The position numbers and the translations under genes were made by a program. A stretch of 53,033 bases of DNA from NCBI GenBank assembly GCA_020051845.1, contig JAGVQG010000050.1, forward strand, positions 1 to 53,033, written 5' to 3'. Numbering within the stretch: the stretch's first letter is position 1; each line of letters opens with the position of its first letter. This DNA is from an archaeon. GTDB taxonomy: Archaea > Nanobdellota > Nanobdellia > Woesearchaeales > ARS49. Of the stretch, positions 17,278-27,098 are shown in pieces. The notes beneath the pieces were generated by a model. The model saw only the letters and a list, made by a program, of their open reading frames with translations. It did no database searches and was not told the origin of the DNA.

Positions 17278-19695
17278 TCAACTCTTGCCTAACAGCCTCC
17301 TGATGACCAGCTCTATTATCCAGACGCAGAAGATCGCGATGGCGATCGGCCAGCGCAGCGGGATCTCTTCCCGTACCACCTGCAATGACTTGGTGCGCGC
17401 GAATTCGGCTATCTGCTCGCTTGCGGTGGGCGCGAACCATCTGCCGTCTGTGGTCCCGACGGCCCTGTCGAGCGCCTTGCTCTCGCCTATCTGCCTGAAT
17501 TCCATCGGTCCATTGACTGCTGCTGTCGTGCCTAGTATGGTGACGAATCCTGTCTGCTCAGGCATTATCGTGCCCTTGTAGGTGTTCTCGCCAGTGCGTA
17601 CGAGCGTCATGTCCTTGCTTGTGGGTGGCGTGTCTGCCGTGACTTGGATCTCCAGCGGCTCGCCCATGTGCCCGTCGGCTATCTCGACGCGGTATTTGTC
17701 CTTGCGGTCAGGGTCGCCTATGGCCCAGTTGAGCGTGCGCAGTGCGAAGGCGCTGTTGTCCTTGTTGACCAGCGGTCCTGCCCAGCCAGTGCCGTCGTCG
17801 GTGCCAAGGGACGCGACGCGGCCGAGTCCGAGTCGCCACACGGCCAGTAGTGGCTCTCCAGAGGCCAATGTCGCCAGCAGCCTTGCGCTGCTCTTTGGTA
17901 TCATCGCGTTGTAGCCGGTGAGCATGGCGTCCTTGAAGTTGAATCCTTCGGTTATGAAATGGTTGCTGTCGAGCACCGTCGCCTGCCTGTCGTTGTCCGT
18001 CTTCTGCTTCTCATCCTTGGCAGGGTTGAATATTAGTTTGAGCCGGCTTGCCTCGTTGGCGCGGAAGTAGATGCCGTGGGATATGGTCGCGAGTTCCTTG
18101 AGCATGTCCTCTTCGACGCGGTCCTGTATGAACGCCTCGTCTCCTATGGCCGCTCCGATGGTGTAGACCTTGACTCCCTGGTCGAGCGCCTGCTGCACCA
18201 TGGTCCTGCTCTGGGCGGCTATCTGGCTTAGCAGCAGTCCGTCGCTGATGATGACCAGGTTCTTGCTTCCCTGTGACTTGCTCAGCATCTCCAGCGAGAC
18301 CTGTATGCCTTCTGCCATGTTGCTCGAGCCAGCGCCGTAGATGCGTTTGACCCTGTCGATGAGGTCGGCTGTCTGGTCCTTCCTCGCGAGTTCGGACACC
18401 ACCTCTGCGGACTGCCTGAAGGCCACGACGCCGAGGCGCGTCTTGGGGTCCATGTCCTCGATTATGCCGAGCGTCAGCTTCCTTGAGATGGTGATTCCGG
18501 CTCCTTCCTCGCCGGACGCCGATTGCGAGGCGTCGATGAGTATCACGATGTTGGTGTCGCCGATGTCCTTTCCTGGAGATCCGATGATGACTGGCAGCAG
18601 GTTCTTTATCTGCGATGTCTGGTAGCCGCCGCGGTCGTAGCTGTTGGGTCCGCCGATCACCAGCAGGCCTCCGCCGTCTGTGACGAACTCGTTGAGCGTC
18701 TGCACCTGGCTGTTGCTCATGCCGCTGCCTGGTATGTCGTCGACGACGATGGCGTAGTAGTTTGAGATGTCCGATGGCAGGTCGCCGGTGCGCGTCACGT
18801 CATATACTTGGCTGTAGAGCTGCTGCATGGGTGGGTCGTTTTTCTCCGACCAGTACAGCACTTTCGGCTTCGCGACGGCCTTGACCGTTTTGTGGAAGAC
18901 GTTGTTCTGTCCGAACGCGTCTTGGGCGTCTATGGTGGCGACGATCCTGTGCGTGCCTTCTGCGAGCGTCTTCTTGAAGCTCTGCGTGCCTGCAGGAACG
19001 GTCGCGTCGATCGCGCTCTCGCCGTCGATCGTCACCTTCAGTTTGACCGATGCCGCTGCGCCGGTCGTGCCGACCGTGACCGTGAACGTGCTTTCGACGT
19101 TGCTGGCCACCTTTGTGGGTCCGTCTAGCGTGACCCAGGCGTCTGACTTCGCTATGGGCATGCGCACTGCGCTGAGCGTTATGTTGTTGGCGGCCGCGAA
19201 CATCGCGACATCGCCCAGGGAAGGTCCGCTGGTGCTCTGGCCGTCGGTCACGAGCAGGACATTGTCCCCTTTCTTGACGCGCGCCAGGATGCCTTCTCCC
19301 AGGTCGCTGCGGTCTGCTTCGGCGATCGATGCCGCCTTCACGGTCAGCTTGCCCGACAGCTCTTTCTCGAGGTTCTCGATGACTGAGTTGTCGTAGATGC
19401 CCATCGATGAGCTGTTGTCTATGAGGAGTTTGATGAATGGCTCGGTCTGCACCGCGCGCTCCTCCACTTTGATGGGGGTTGCGAACGCGAGCATTATCAG
19501 CGTGATTATCATTATGCGCGTGACGACCATGACCCGTCTCGCGCGTCTTCGGCGCAGCGTGGCGAGCGCGTCCTCGCGCACCTCGATGAAGCTCTTGTTT
19601 ATGATGTATAGGACGATGACAAGCACAGGGATGGTCCAGAGCAGCATCGATGGCTTCTGCAAAGTCACGTCGTTGAGTATTGTCGCGAGGTCCAT
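17278..19695 (-). CDS. membrane protein with two VWA-like domains and a GATase1-like segment
   Basis: LLIDNSSSMGIYDNS and VILIDASQSASGEE MIDAS-like motifs; VVDDIPGSGMSNSQVQTLNEFVTDGGGLLVIGG; TM at both ends. Confidence 0.85.
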   Translation of the reverse strand: MDLATILNDVTLQKPSMLLWTIPVLVIVLYIINKSFIEVREDALATLRRRRARRVMVVTRIMIITLIMLAFATPIKVEERAVQTEPFIKLLIDNSSSMGIYDNSVIENLEKELSGKLTVKAASIAEADRSDLGEGILARVKKGDNVLLVTDGQSTSGPSLGDVAMFAAANNITLSAVRMPIAKSDAWVTLDGPTKVASNVESTFTVTVGTTGAAASVKLKVTIDGESAIDATVPAGTQSFKKTLAEGTHRIVATIDAQDAFGQNNVFHKTVKAVAKPKVLYWSEKNDPPMQQLYSQVYDVTRTGDLPSDISNYYAIVVDDIPGSGMSNSQVQTLNEFVTDGGGLLVIGGPNSYDRGGYQTSQIKNLLPVIIGSPGKDIGDTNIVILIDASQSASGEEGAGITISRKLTLGIIEDMDPKTRLGVVAFRQSAEVVSELARKDQTADLIDRVKRIYGAGSSNMAEGIQVSLEMLSKSQGSKNLVIISDGLLLSQIAAQSRTMVQQALDQGVKVYTIGAAIGDEAFIQDRVEEDMLKELATISHGIYFRANEASRLKLIFNPAKDEKQKTDNDRQATVLDSNHFITEGFNFKDAMLTGYNAMIPKSSARLLATLASGEPLLAVWRLGLGRVASLGTDDGTGWAGPLVNKDNSAFALRTLNWAIGDPDRKDKYRVEIADGHMGEPLEIQVTADTPPTSKDMTLVRTGENTYKGTIMPEQTGFVTILGTTAAVNGPMEFRQIGESKALDRAVGTTDGRWFAPTASEQIAEFARTKSLQVVREEIPLRWPIAIAIFCVWIIELVIRRLLGKS

Positions 19696-21518
19696 CAGAT
19701 GTCACCCCTGACCTTGAGGAATATTATCTCGAACAGCAGGAAAGCCGCTCCGATGATTATGAGTGTCAGTTCCCAGTTGAATTGCCGCTGCTCCTTGACA
19801 GTCGAGCCCGCGTTTTCGGCGTCGCCCGTTATCTCCGGGTGTGTCAGCAGGTTGCTTTCCCTGGCGTCGAGGCCGTTGACCGCCAGGGTCCTGTCGCCGA
19901 TCGTGTAGGTGCCGCGGTGTTCGAGCGGTATCAGCGGTCCGTCGAGGCGTTTGCCGTCGGGTCCTTCGACTTGGGTGTCTGAGTCTACGGCCAGCGTCTC
20001 GCCCGTGAGCTTGTTGAGCTCGCGCACGTCGACGCGCTGTGCCATGACGCGCATGAGGTTCTGCCAGAATATGGGGTAGTCGGGTTGCAGCTTGAACTCT
20101 GACTGGTCTTCGAGCAGGCCGTAGTAGGCGACCATGCCAGCGCCCTCTGCTTTGAGTGTTATTATCGTGCTGTTGTCGGTCGCCGAGGCAATGGATATGG
20201 CTCCGTCGACAGGCCTGGCCTGGATGTAGGCTTTGACGTTGCCGAAATCCAGGTTGCGCGTCAGAGCCACGTCCTGGTCCGTGCGCACGTAGGTGTTCTT
20301 TCCGTCGCCGGTTATGATTATGGGCAACAGCTTTCCGTAGTTGATGCTGGCCATGCCCTGTTGCGCCGTGATCACTACTCCCGAGCCGTCTTGCGCCCGT
20401 TGCAGTATGTCCTGGTATGTCCCTGGCAGCACGTCTTTGGCGTTGACGTTATCGATCACGTATACGTCGTATTTTTCCTTGGAGATGATCGGTGGTTCGC
20501 TCACTGCGAGGTCGATCCTTGGCGACGATGTCAACGCGCTGCGCAGGAAGCGTGATGGTTGTTTTGAGATGAGGAGCACTTTTATCTTCGCTTCTTCCGG
20601 CGCGCTCACGTAGGCGATGTCGTCGGCAGGGTAGGCGTCTCCTGTGTCTAGCTTGAGTTCGGTGATTCCTGGTGGTGTCTTGAACCTGATCGGCTCGATG
20701 CCATCTGCCGCTATCGTGAGCTGCTTTGTCGCCTCGCCGATGTGCAGTGTGACTATGGCTTGCTGTTTCTTGAAGTTGCGGACGTAGGCGACGGTCGCGT
20801 CCTCGCCCACGTTGAGATCGATGAAACCGATGTTCTCCACCGGGTTGCCCAGGTTGACGAGGGCGACGTTCTGTCCGCGTGATTCGAGCGCGTTCTTCGC
20901 TGTGGTGGGCGCGACGCCGTCGGTGTTGTCGAAGTCGCTGAGTACTATTATGCGTCCGTCGCCCTGGAGCGCCTGGCCTGCGAGCAGCATGGCTTCGCCG
21001 ATGCGTGATCCTGTGTCGGTGGCTTTGATGGTGTCGAGGGCCTTGTTCGCTTCTATGGAACCGACTTCGCGCGTTAGTACTTCGGGCGTGCCTTTCGCGA
21101 GTATGATGGTGTTCTTCTTGCCGAGCATGCCTTTCGCCTGTGATATCGCGAGGTCGAGTCGTGTGCCGCCGTCTGCCGTGGCTTGGCTGCTGGCGCTGGT
21201 GTCTATCACGAAGACGACGTGTTCTGCCGCGAGGTTGATTGTCGTGTTGTTGTAGGGTTGCGATGGTATGAGCAGCAGCGCTATGCAGATTATGAACTGG
21301 ATGAGGAACAGCATGTCGCGCATTATGTTCCGCAGGAAGCTCTGCACCACGCTTTTGCCGCCTGATTTAAGGAAGAACATCAGCGATGGGAGTTCCATTC
21401 GCTTTGGCCGTGGTCTTATGAGGTATAGAATGAGCAGTGGTATGATTCCAAGGATGGCCCACAGTCCTGTAGGTAGCCCGAAGAATACTGGGCCTATATT
21501 GCCAGGTAGTACAACCAT
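19695..21518 (-). CDS. BatA-like VWA membrane protein
   Basis: N-terminal FFGLPTGLWAILGIIPLLILYLIRPRPKRMELPSLMFF; VVFVIDTSASSQ; C-terminal TM; TGATG junction with the next gene. Confidence 0.85.
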   Translation of the reverse strand: MVVLPGNIGPVFFGLPTGLWAILGIIPLLILYLIRPRPKRMELPSLMFFLKSGGKSVVQSFLRNIMRDMLFLIQFIICIALLLIPSQPYNNTTINLAAEHVVFVIDTSASSQATADGGTRLDLAISQAKGMLGKKNTIILAKGTPEVLTREVGSIEANKALDTIKATDTGSRIGEAMLLAGQALQGDGRIIVLSDFDNTDGVAPTTAKNALESRGQNVALVNLGNPVENIGFIDLNVGEDATVAYVRNFKKQQAIVTLHIGEATKQLTIAADGIEPIRFKTPPGITELKLDTGDAYPADDIAYVSAPEEAKIKVLLISKQPSRFLRSALTSSPRIDLAVSEPPIISKEKYDVYVIDNVNAKDVLPGTYQDILQRAQDGSGVVITAQQGMASINYGKLLPIIITGDGKNTYVRTDQDVALTRNLDFGNVKAYIQARPVDGAISIASATDNSTIITLKAEGAGMVAYYGLLEDQSEFKLQPDYPIFWQNLMRVMAQRVDVRELNKLTGETLAVDSDTQVEGPDGKRLDGPLIPLEHRGTYTIGDRTLAVNGLDARESNLLTHPEITGDAENAGSTVKEQRQFNWELTLIIIGAAFLLFEIIFLKVRGDI

Positions 21519-21555
21519 TTATTACTCTCTTTTTCCGCGACAACACTTATCTTAT

Positions 21556-21573
21556 GTATACTAATTACTATAC
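21556..21573. promoter_or_regulatory. near-palindrome in the promoter region of the MoxR/VWA operon
   Basis: GTATACTAATTACTATAC (16/18 palindromic), 38 nt upstream of ATG and downstream of the minus-strand TATA-like atttataaatag. Confidence 0.45.
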
Positions 21574-21648
21574 TGGAATACTAAAAAGACACTTTCTATT
21601 TATAAATATATCTGTCGCAAAGAATTAGTTTCAATATTAAAAATATAT

Positions 21649-22656
21649 TTATTCTGGCGTGTTTATCCTCTTCGGATAAGTTCCTGGCTTCATGAAGACA
21701 GCAGTCACTTTCACTGCCACGCCTCGTTCTTTCTTCTGCATGTCTTCGGAGTTCATCCGGGCTATGCCAAGACACACCAATTCTCCTTTGAGGCTTAGGA
21801 CCGCGATATTGTTTCCTGGCTCGATGTCGTTGTGGAGCTTTGATATGCCTGGCGCGTTAAGCAGCGCTCCGTGGCATAGGGAGTCTATGCTGTTGTCATG
21901 CACCCAGACTGAAGGGACGTGCGCGACAGCTCTTTCGTAAGGCACGACTGCCTTGCGCAGCGCGTCTTCTTTTCCTTCTTCCTTGAGATAATAGAACGCA
22001 TCCTGCAGGTCCTGCAGCGACACCATGTCCGACATCTTGAACGGCCCTGCTTTGGTGCGGATCAGTTCTTCCATGTGCGCGCCTGTCTTGAGCGCGAGCC
22101 CCACGTCGTGGATCCACTTGCGCACGTAGGTTCCTGCTTCGCATCCCATGCGTATCAGCACATCCTGTCCGTCGATCTCTATGACGTCGAGATAGTATAT
22201 CGTCCGCGGCCGGATCTCTCTTTTCACCGCGCTGCGCAGCGGCGGCTTCTGCCTGATCGTGCCGGTGAATCTCTTTATGACCTCGTCGAGCTTCTCCCGT
22301 TCGACAGGATGGTGAAGGTGCATTATGGAGATGTACTCTTTTCCGGCGGGAAGCAGCGCCTGCACGATGCGTGTCGCTGTTCCGAGGCAGACAGGCAGCA
22401 CGCCTGTGACGCCGGGATCAAGGGTGCCGGAATGCCCTGACTTGTCTATGCAGAGGATGCGCTGCACGTAGGCGCTTGTCTGGTGTGATGTCGGGCCTTT
22501 TGGTTTGTTGACGATCACGATTCCGTAGTCGAGGAGTTGGGCTATCGGCCTATTGTAAGGATCGCAGCCATAGGCTGGATTCGTCTCGCCCTTGCAGCGC
22601 TCGATCACGACGCGCTGTCCTGCCGCTATCTCTGATGGAAGTCGATGTTCGTGCAT
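21649..22656 (-). CDS. cbf5: tRNA/rRNA pseudouridine synthase Cbf5 (TruB/dyskerin family)
   Basis: YGIVIVNKPKGPTSHQTSAYVQRILCIDKSGHSGTLDPGVTGVLPVCLGTATRI plus a PUA-like C-terminus. Confidence 0.95.
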   Translation of the reverse strand: MHEHRLPSEIAAGQRVVIERCKGETNPAYGCDPYNRPIAQLLDYGIVIVNKPKGPTSHQTSAYVQRILCIDKSGHSGTLDPGVTGVLPVCLGTATRIVQALLPAGKEYISIMHLHHPVEREKLDEVIKRFTGTIRQKPPLRSAVKREIRPRTIYYLDVIEIDGQDVLIRMGCEAGTYVRKWIHDVGLALKTGAHMEELIRTKAGPFKMSDMVSLQDLQDAFYYLKEEGKEDALRKAVVPYERAVAHVPSVWVHDNSIDSLCHGALLNAPGISKLHNDIEPGNNIAVLSLKGELVCLGIARMNSEDMQKKERGVAVKVTAVFMKPGTYPKRINTPE

Positions 22657-22720
22657 ATCAAAAGTGGTGATTGGCCGCTTTAAGAATCTGGCGTTTATTC
22701 GGAATCAACTTGATTTTCGT

Positions 22721-24985
22721 TCATCTTCTTCCAGGTTTTGGGCTCGTCGCGAAGAGCTTCTCAGGGACAATGATTGCTTTCAGGTCCTTGAATTGCTTGA
22801 CAGAGAGTTTCATGGGAGGTATGGGCCTGGTGTATAGTGCCCCTGGCCTTGGCACTTGGACAATGCCGCTCACCTCGACCAGGTCCTGGTCGGGTGTCGC
22901 GCCTTTGATCAGTCTTGCTTGGGATATGGCCAGTTTCGGTCTTTGTTCTGCTGTTTTACCATTGGAGAAACCTGCGAGAATGGCCAGATTTATCTTTCCG
23001 TTTTGGAATTCTGTGCGATCCTTTTCGAGTTCCTCGATCTTTTTCTCAAGATCTTTCTTGTTCGACTTGTCGTTCGTCGTAGCGAGTTCACGTTTGAGTT
23101 CATTTATTCGGGCATCGTCGTCCTTGATCGCTTTGTCCGCGTTCTCCTTTCCTAGGTCTAGCAACTTTTTACCGACGTCCTTGTTGATATCGACTCCGAC
23201 GATGCGTTCTTCATTAGCATCCTGTCCGGAACCTATTGTTACTGTGCTCTCCACATACGCCTGTTTGACCTCGTCGACCATCAGGTCCAATTCAGCGGGT
23301 TCGATGCTTGATGGTGAGGGTGGTAGGGTTATGACTGGTGATGGTTGCGTTGCCGGAGTGGTTGGTGGTGGCGTGCTGCCTGCTGTTTGGATCGCTTGCT
23401 TCTCATCGGATTTGTCTTGGCTTGGTGCTTGCGGGCCGATGAATTCGGGCGGTGTGACTGTGTCGTCTTTCGGCTCCGCTTTCTCGCCGCCTGCTGTGTC
23501 TATGCTCTTTGCTATGCTCGCATCAGGCGCCGCAGGGTCTGGAATGTCGACGACGACAGCCTTGACATCGTTGTCGAATTCCACTCCGCCGTCCTGGGGT
23601 ATCGCCGCGTTGACAGTGCCTTTCTCGGTCTTGACCTGGACATTCACTTGTTTGCCTGTCGCAGGGCCCAACAGTTCGTCTTTGGGCGTCTCGGTCGATC
23701 CGAACAGCAGTCTATTCGCGTCTATGAAGATTTTCGCCCCTTCTTTGAGTGTCTCTACGACGGTGTCAGCGTATCCTTTTGTTGCGTCGATCTGAAGGTT
23801 GCCTTGTCCGTCGAGCGTCCTTGGTGCGTCGCCCTTGCTGTCGATCTTGCCCTCGGTCATGTCGGTCGTGAATCTCACATCGCCCTTTGTCTTGAGCGCA
23901 CCGTTCTTGTCGATGAGCGCGGCGTCGGGTTCTTGATCGTAATCGGCTTGTCTTGTCGTAACCAATATCTCCGTGTTTCCAGGGTTCGAGGCCCGCACTG
24001 TCGTCATGCCTGCGTCTGTCGGGAATATGGCGGCGCTTTCCATTCCGACTGTCTTGAATTTGGTGAGTGCATTATCAGTGTAATATGCCCTGAAGTTGCC
24101 GATCAGTTGCAGTTCTTTGCCGTTTTCCATCGTCAACCGGGCCTTGCCGTTCGTACCTGTGATGGTGTGGGTTTTTTCGTCAAGGTAACCTATGCTGATG
24201 TCTCCATTCTTGACAGTCAGGAAGTTCTTCTGCCCTTCACCGAGTAGTGTTCCATCCATCCTGCATTCCGAGGTTGTTTCAACCAGGTCCGGACGCATCT
24301 TTTCATCGAATCTGATGCCTGTCTGTCCGAGCGGGTCTTTTGTTGCGAAGTTGTCGATCAAGCCGTTCGTGTTCTGTGATACGCTGACCGTGCCCAGGGT
24401 GTATATCTGATGATTCGTGATGGTGATCACGGAGTTGCGGTTCGCCACGAAAGCAAGGCTGGTCTGTCCCATCTTGATGTCTATTTTCGTGTCGTCTTTG
24501 ATTGTCTTGATGATCAGCGATCCATCCGCTTCCGTGAGCAGCGTGCTTCCTTTGAGCGTTGTCGTGTCGAGCTTTTTACCGTCGATGATGAACTCGTTTT
24601 TGCCGTTGACTTGCAGTGTCTTCGCGTTGTCGAACGAGCAGGCCGCCAGTCCTGAGACCTGCTGGCAGTACTTGTTCGCGAGCGCGTAGTCGTCTTTATT
24701 GAGCGGTGTCGTGAGCACGCCGAGGTGTTGTTCTGCGGCGCCGCGTTCCATCGCTGCGCTCAGGTCCGCTTTCGTGTTCATGTAGCGGTACCAGTCTGCG
24801 ATGTTCGCGGTCTTGAGATGGTTAAGGTCTGTCGCGCTCGGAGCGGCGATGTCCATGAACTGTTCCATCGTCGGAGATGCGAGCGTCGCGAAGGTCTCTG
24901 TTGTCATGTTGCCCTTGGCAGCGAGCGTTGCGGGCGCAAGCGCGATAATGATGGCGATGGCCAGGAGTACGTGCGCTGCTTTCAT
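22721..24985 (-). CDS. large secreted protein of unknown function
   Basis: Signal peptide MKAAHVLLAIAIIIALAPATLAAKG; beta-rich N-terminal half, Pro/Thr linker, charged coiled-coil; ATGA overlap with upstream gene. Confidence 0.75.
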   Translation of the reverse strand: MKAAHVLLAIAIIIALAPATLAAKGNMTTETFATLASPTMEQFMDIAAPSATDLNHLKTANIADWYRYMNTKADLSAAMERGAAEQHLGVLTTPLNKDDYALANKYCQQVSGLAACSFDNAKTLQVNGKNEFIIDGKKLDTTTLKGSTLLTEADGSLIIKTIKDDTKIDIKMGQTSLAFVANRNSVITITNHQIYTLGTVSVSQNTNGLIDNFATKDPLGQTGIRFDEKMRPDLVETTSECRMDGTLLGEGQKNFLTVKNGDISIGYLDEKTHTITGTNGKARLTMENGKELQLIGNFRAYYTDNALTKFKTVGMESAAIFPTDAGMTTVRASNPGNTEILVTTRQADYDQEPDAALIDKNGALKTKGDVRFTTDMTEGKIDSKGDAPRTLDGQGNLQIDATKGYADTVVETLKEGAKIFIDANRLLFGSTETPKDELLGPATGKQVNVQVKTEKGTVNAAIPQDGGVEFDNDVKAVVVDIPDPAAPDASIAKSIDTAGGEKAEPKDDTVTPPEFIGPQAPSQDKSDEKQAIQTAGSTPPPTTPATQPSPVITLPPSPSSIEPAELDLMVDEVKQAYVESTVTIGSGQDANEERIVGVDINKDVGKKLLDLGKENADKAIKDDDARINELKRELATTNDKSNKKDLEKKIEELEKDRTEFQNGKINLAILAGFSNGKTAEQRPKLAISQARLIKGATPDQDLVEVSGIVQVPRPGALYTRPIPPMKLSVKQFKDLKAIIVPEKLFATSPKPGRR

Positions 24986-25968
24986 CGGGCTATCACCTCG
25001 ATTGTCGTGTAGGTGATCCCGCCCTGTTCGTCAGCGACACGGATTGTCGGGTGGTAGACGCCCGGTTCTTCGCAGAGGCAGGTGAGCATCCCGTTTCCGT
25101 CGATGCTGCAGAAGTCCGAGATTATGTCGTAGCTTAGCCTGCTTCCTTCAGGATCATTCGCGTTGATCTTGACCGTGCGGCTCACTCCTGTGTCGAGCAG
25201 GATCGGCGCGACTCTTTCAATGATCGGTTCCCTGTTGCCCTGCGGTTCTCCGAGTCTGACGGCGAAGGCGAACACGAAAGTGCCTCTTGGCGAGTCGTCG
25301 CGCATCGCTATCACCTTGTCGCGGCCGGTCGCGTTGTATATGACGTCTTGTGTCGGAGACTCGAGTATGGGCATTATGTTTATGCTGCTCTTGTCGATCG
25401 CGATCTGGTCCACTATGGAGTTCGCTTGCTCGATGGCGGCGCCGACGCGAAGCTCGCTTTTCGCGCCGAACTCGTCCATTTGGAGTGTGGCGTCGCCGCT
25501 TTTCACTGTTATCGGCATCCCGACCTGCGCGATGACGCGCTCGTTCGCGATTGTGACCTTGACGTCGGGATGGCTTCTGCGCGTCGCCGTGAATCCTGGC
25601 AGGTCGAGCTTGTCGACGCAGGCGCCTGCGTTGATGCGCATGTAGTCTGATATGTGGTTCTCGATGGCTTCGCGCTGCACTGTCTGCTTTGTCTCGGGCT
25701 TGTACCAGAATGGTATGTGTACGGTGCGTACTGTGACTGATTCCACATCGGCAGGGACTTCAATATACCCGCCTTGCACGCCTAAGATTATTATCGCCTT
25801 CTCTAGTGTGTTGTCGAGGCAGCTTTCGATGTTGGTCTGCACAGGTCTGAACTGTTCAGGTATGATCATCTGACGGTTCGATGGTGAGTTAAGGAAAAGT
25901 ATGAGGCTGGCAGTGATTATCAAGAACAATCCGACTATTACTATCAGCGACAACTGCCCCTTTTGCAT
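24982..25968 (-). CDS. type IV pilin-like surface protein
   Basis: MQKGQLSLIVIVGLFLIITASLILFL N-terminal hydrophobic helix after KGQ; CLDNTLEKAIIILGVQGGYIEVP. Confidence 0.68.
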   Translation of the reverse strand: MQKGQLSLIVIVGLFLIITASLILFLNSPSNRQMIIPEQFRPVQTNIESCLDNTLEKAIIILGVQGGYIEVPADVESVTVRTVHIPFWYKPETKQTVQREAIENHISDYMRINAGACVDKLDLPGFTATRRSHPDVKVTIANERVIAQVGMPITVKSGDATLQMDEFGAKSELRVGAAIEQANSIVDQIAIDKSSINIMPILESPTQDVIYNATGRDKVIAMRDDSPRGTFVFAFAVRLGEPQGNREPIIERVAPILLDTGVSRTVKINANDPEGSRLSYDIISDFCSIDGNGMLTCLCEEPGVYHPTIRVADEQGGITYTTIEVIAR

Positions 25969-26111
25969 TGTTATTCTTTCTCGTTATTTCTATATAATAA
26001 TGTTATCATGAATCTGTCATGGCAGGGTCACGATTGCTAGTATACGTATTCCCACACGCAAGTGGTTAATTTTATATATTGGGCACCATATTATGTGGTT
26101 GTGAGTGAAAC

Positions 26112-26234
26112 ATGACACCAAAATTCTTCAAATTGCAGAATGACCCGTGTTTCGGGAAAAACTACGATCAGATCGAGCAGTGCCAGCGCTGCTTCCTTAA
26201 GCAGTCCTGCCTTGTGACATTCCGTAACCGCTAG
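26112..26234 (+). CDS. 40-aa Cys-rich small protein
   Basis: Not in the supplied ORF track: MTPKFFKLQNDPCFGKNYDQIEQCQRCFLKQSCLVTFRNR*; TATA-like ttttatatatt upstream. Confidence 0.6.
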   Translation: MTPKFFKLQNDPCFGKNYDQIEQCQRCFLKQSCLVTFRNR

Positions 26235-26278
26235 TTACGTTAACAAAATTAATAAACGGGACTCAAGCCGCTCGTTCT

Positions 26279-27082
26279 ATGAAGTTCGCACTTTCAATAT
26301 TGGCTATCGTGCTCCTCGCAATGCCTGTCCTCGCCCAGCAGGGTGATTTTCTGCGTTCCATAAATTCCTACGGAACGACCTACAAACCGATTGTTGTAGA
26401 GGACCTGCGTTTGCCTGAGCCGGTGAACTACACGATGCCGCTCTTCGGCAACTATTCCTATAATGAGATACTGGCAGCCAAGGTGGTGTCTGGTGAATAT
26501 TATTCCATGATGGCGGATTATTTCAGGAATGATCTTGCGAAGCCAGGAATAAACGTCACTGATACTATCAACAACCGCAGCAGCATGATATGCAACGTGA
26601 CCTCTGGCCGTCCTACGAAGCAGAAGGACCGTGATTGCATGAAGTTCTTCGGCGAGATGGGATTGCGGAGCTATGAGCTTTCGGTGGTTGCTTCCTATGA
26701 TCTGTGCCGCGGCAATACCGCTTCTGACCTGAACACGATTCTCGATGCTCAGAAGTCAGGCACCTTGACTGATATCGGCGCTGTCGCGCAATATTCCATA
26801 CTCGCGACCGCGCTCAAGTGGTGCCAGGCCGAGTTCGGCATGCCTTTCACTGTCTTGCCTCCGACTGCTGAGAACACCAAGCCGTCGATGGGTGATTCCT
26901 GGGCAGCCGAGCCCGTGCAGCCGAATCCGGATTTCACTGATTCGCTTACAGACACTTCATCCACGGCCTCGGATTATTCCTGGGTGTGGTATGCGGCAAT
27001 AGCTGTCTTGATATGCGTTGTCGGTGCGTTCTTCATCCTGCGCAAGCCGAAGTCAGGTCCGCCCGCAGGCGAAGCGTTCTGA
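26279..27082 (+). CDS. secreted protein with C-terminal TM anchor
   Basis: Signal peptide MKFALSILAIVLLAMPVLAQQ; C-terminal WVWYAAIAVLICVVGAFFILRKPK; TATA-like ttaataaa about 30 nt before ATG. Confidence 0.75.
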   Translation: MKFALSILAIVLLAMPVLAQQGDFLRSINSYGTTYKPIVVEDLRLPEPVNYTMPLFGNYSYNEILAAKVVSGEYYSMMADYFRNDLAKPGINVTDTINNRSSMICNVTSGRPTKQKDRDCMKFFGEMGLRSYELSVVASYDLCRGNTASDLNTILDAQKSGTLTDIGAVAQYSILATALKWCQAEFGMPFTVLPPTAENTKPSMGDSWAAEPVQPNPDFTDSLTDTSSTASDYSWVWYAAIAVLICVVGAFFILRKPKSGPPAGEAF

Positions 27083-27098
27083 GCAGTTCATTCATTTT

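Noticed and set aside
18800-19705. 301-aa minus ORF rich in Arg/His/Gln
   Set aside because: Overlaps the dual-VWA gene in another frame; composition typical of frame-shifted high-GC coding DNA.
22671-24247. Long plus-strand ORFs 22671..23795 and 23345..24247
   Set aside because: Antisense to the 754-aa secreted protein that has a clear signal peptide and an ATGA-coupled start.
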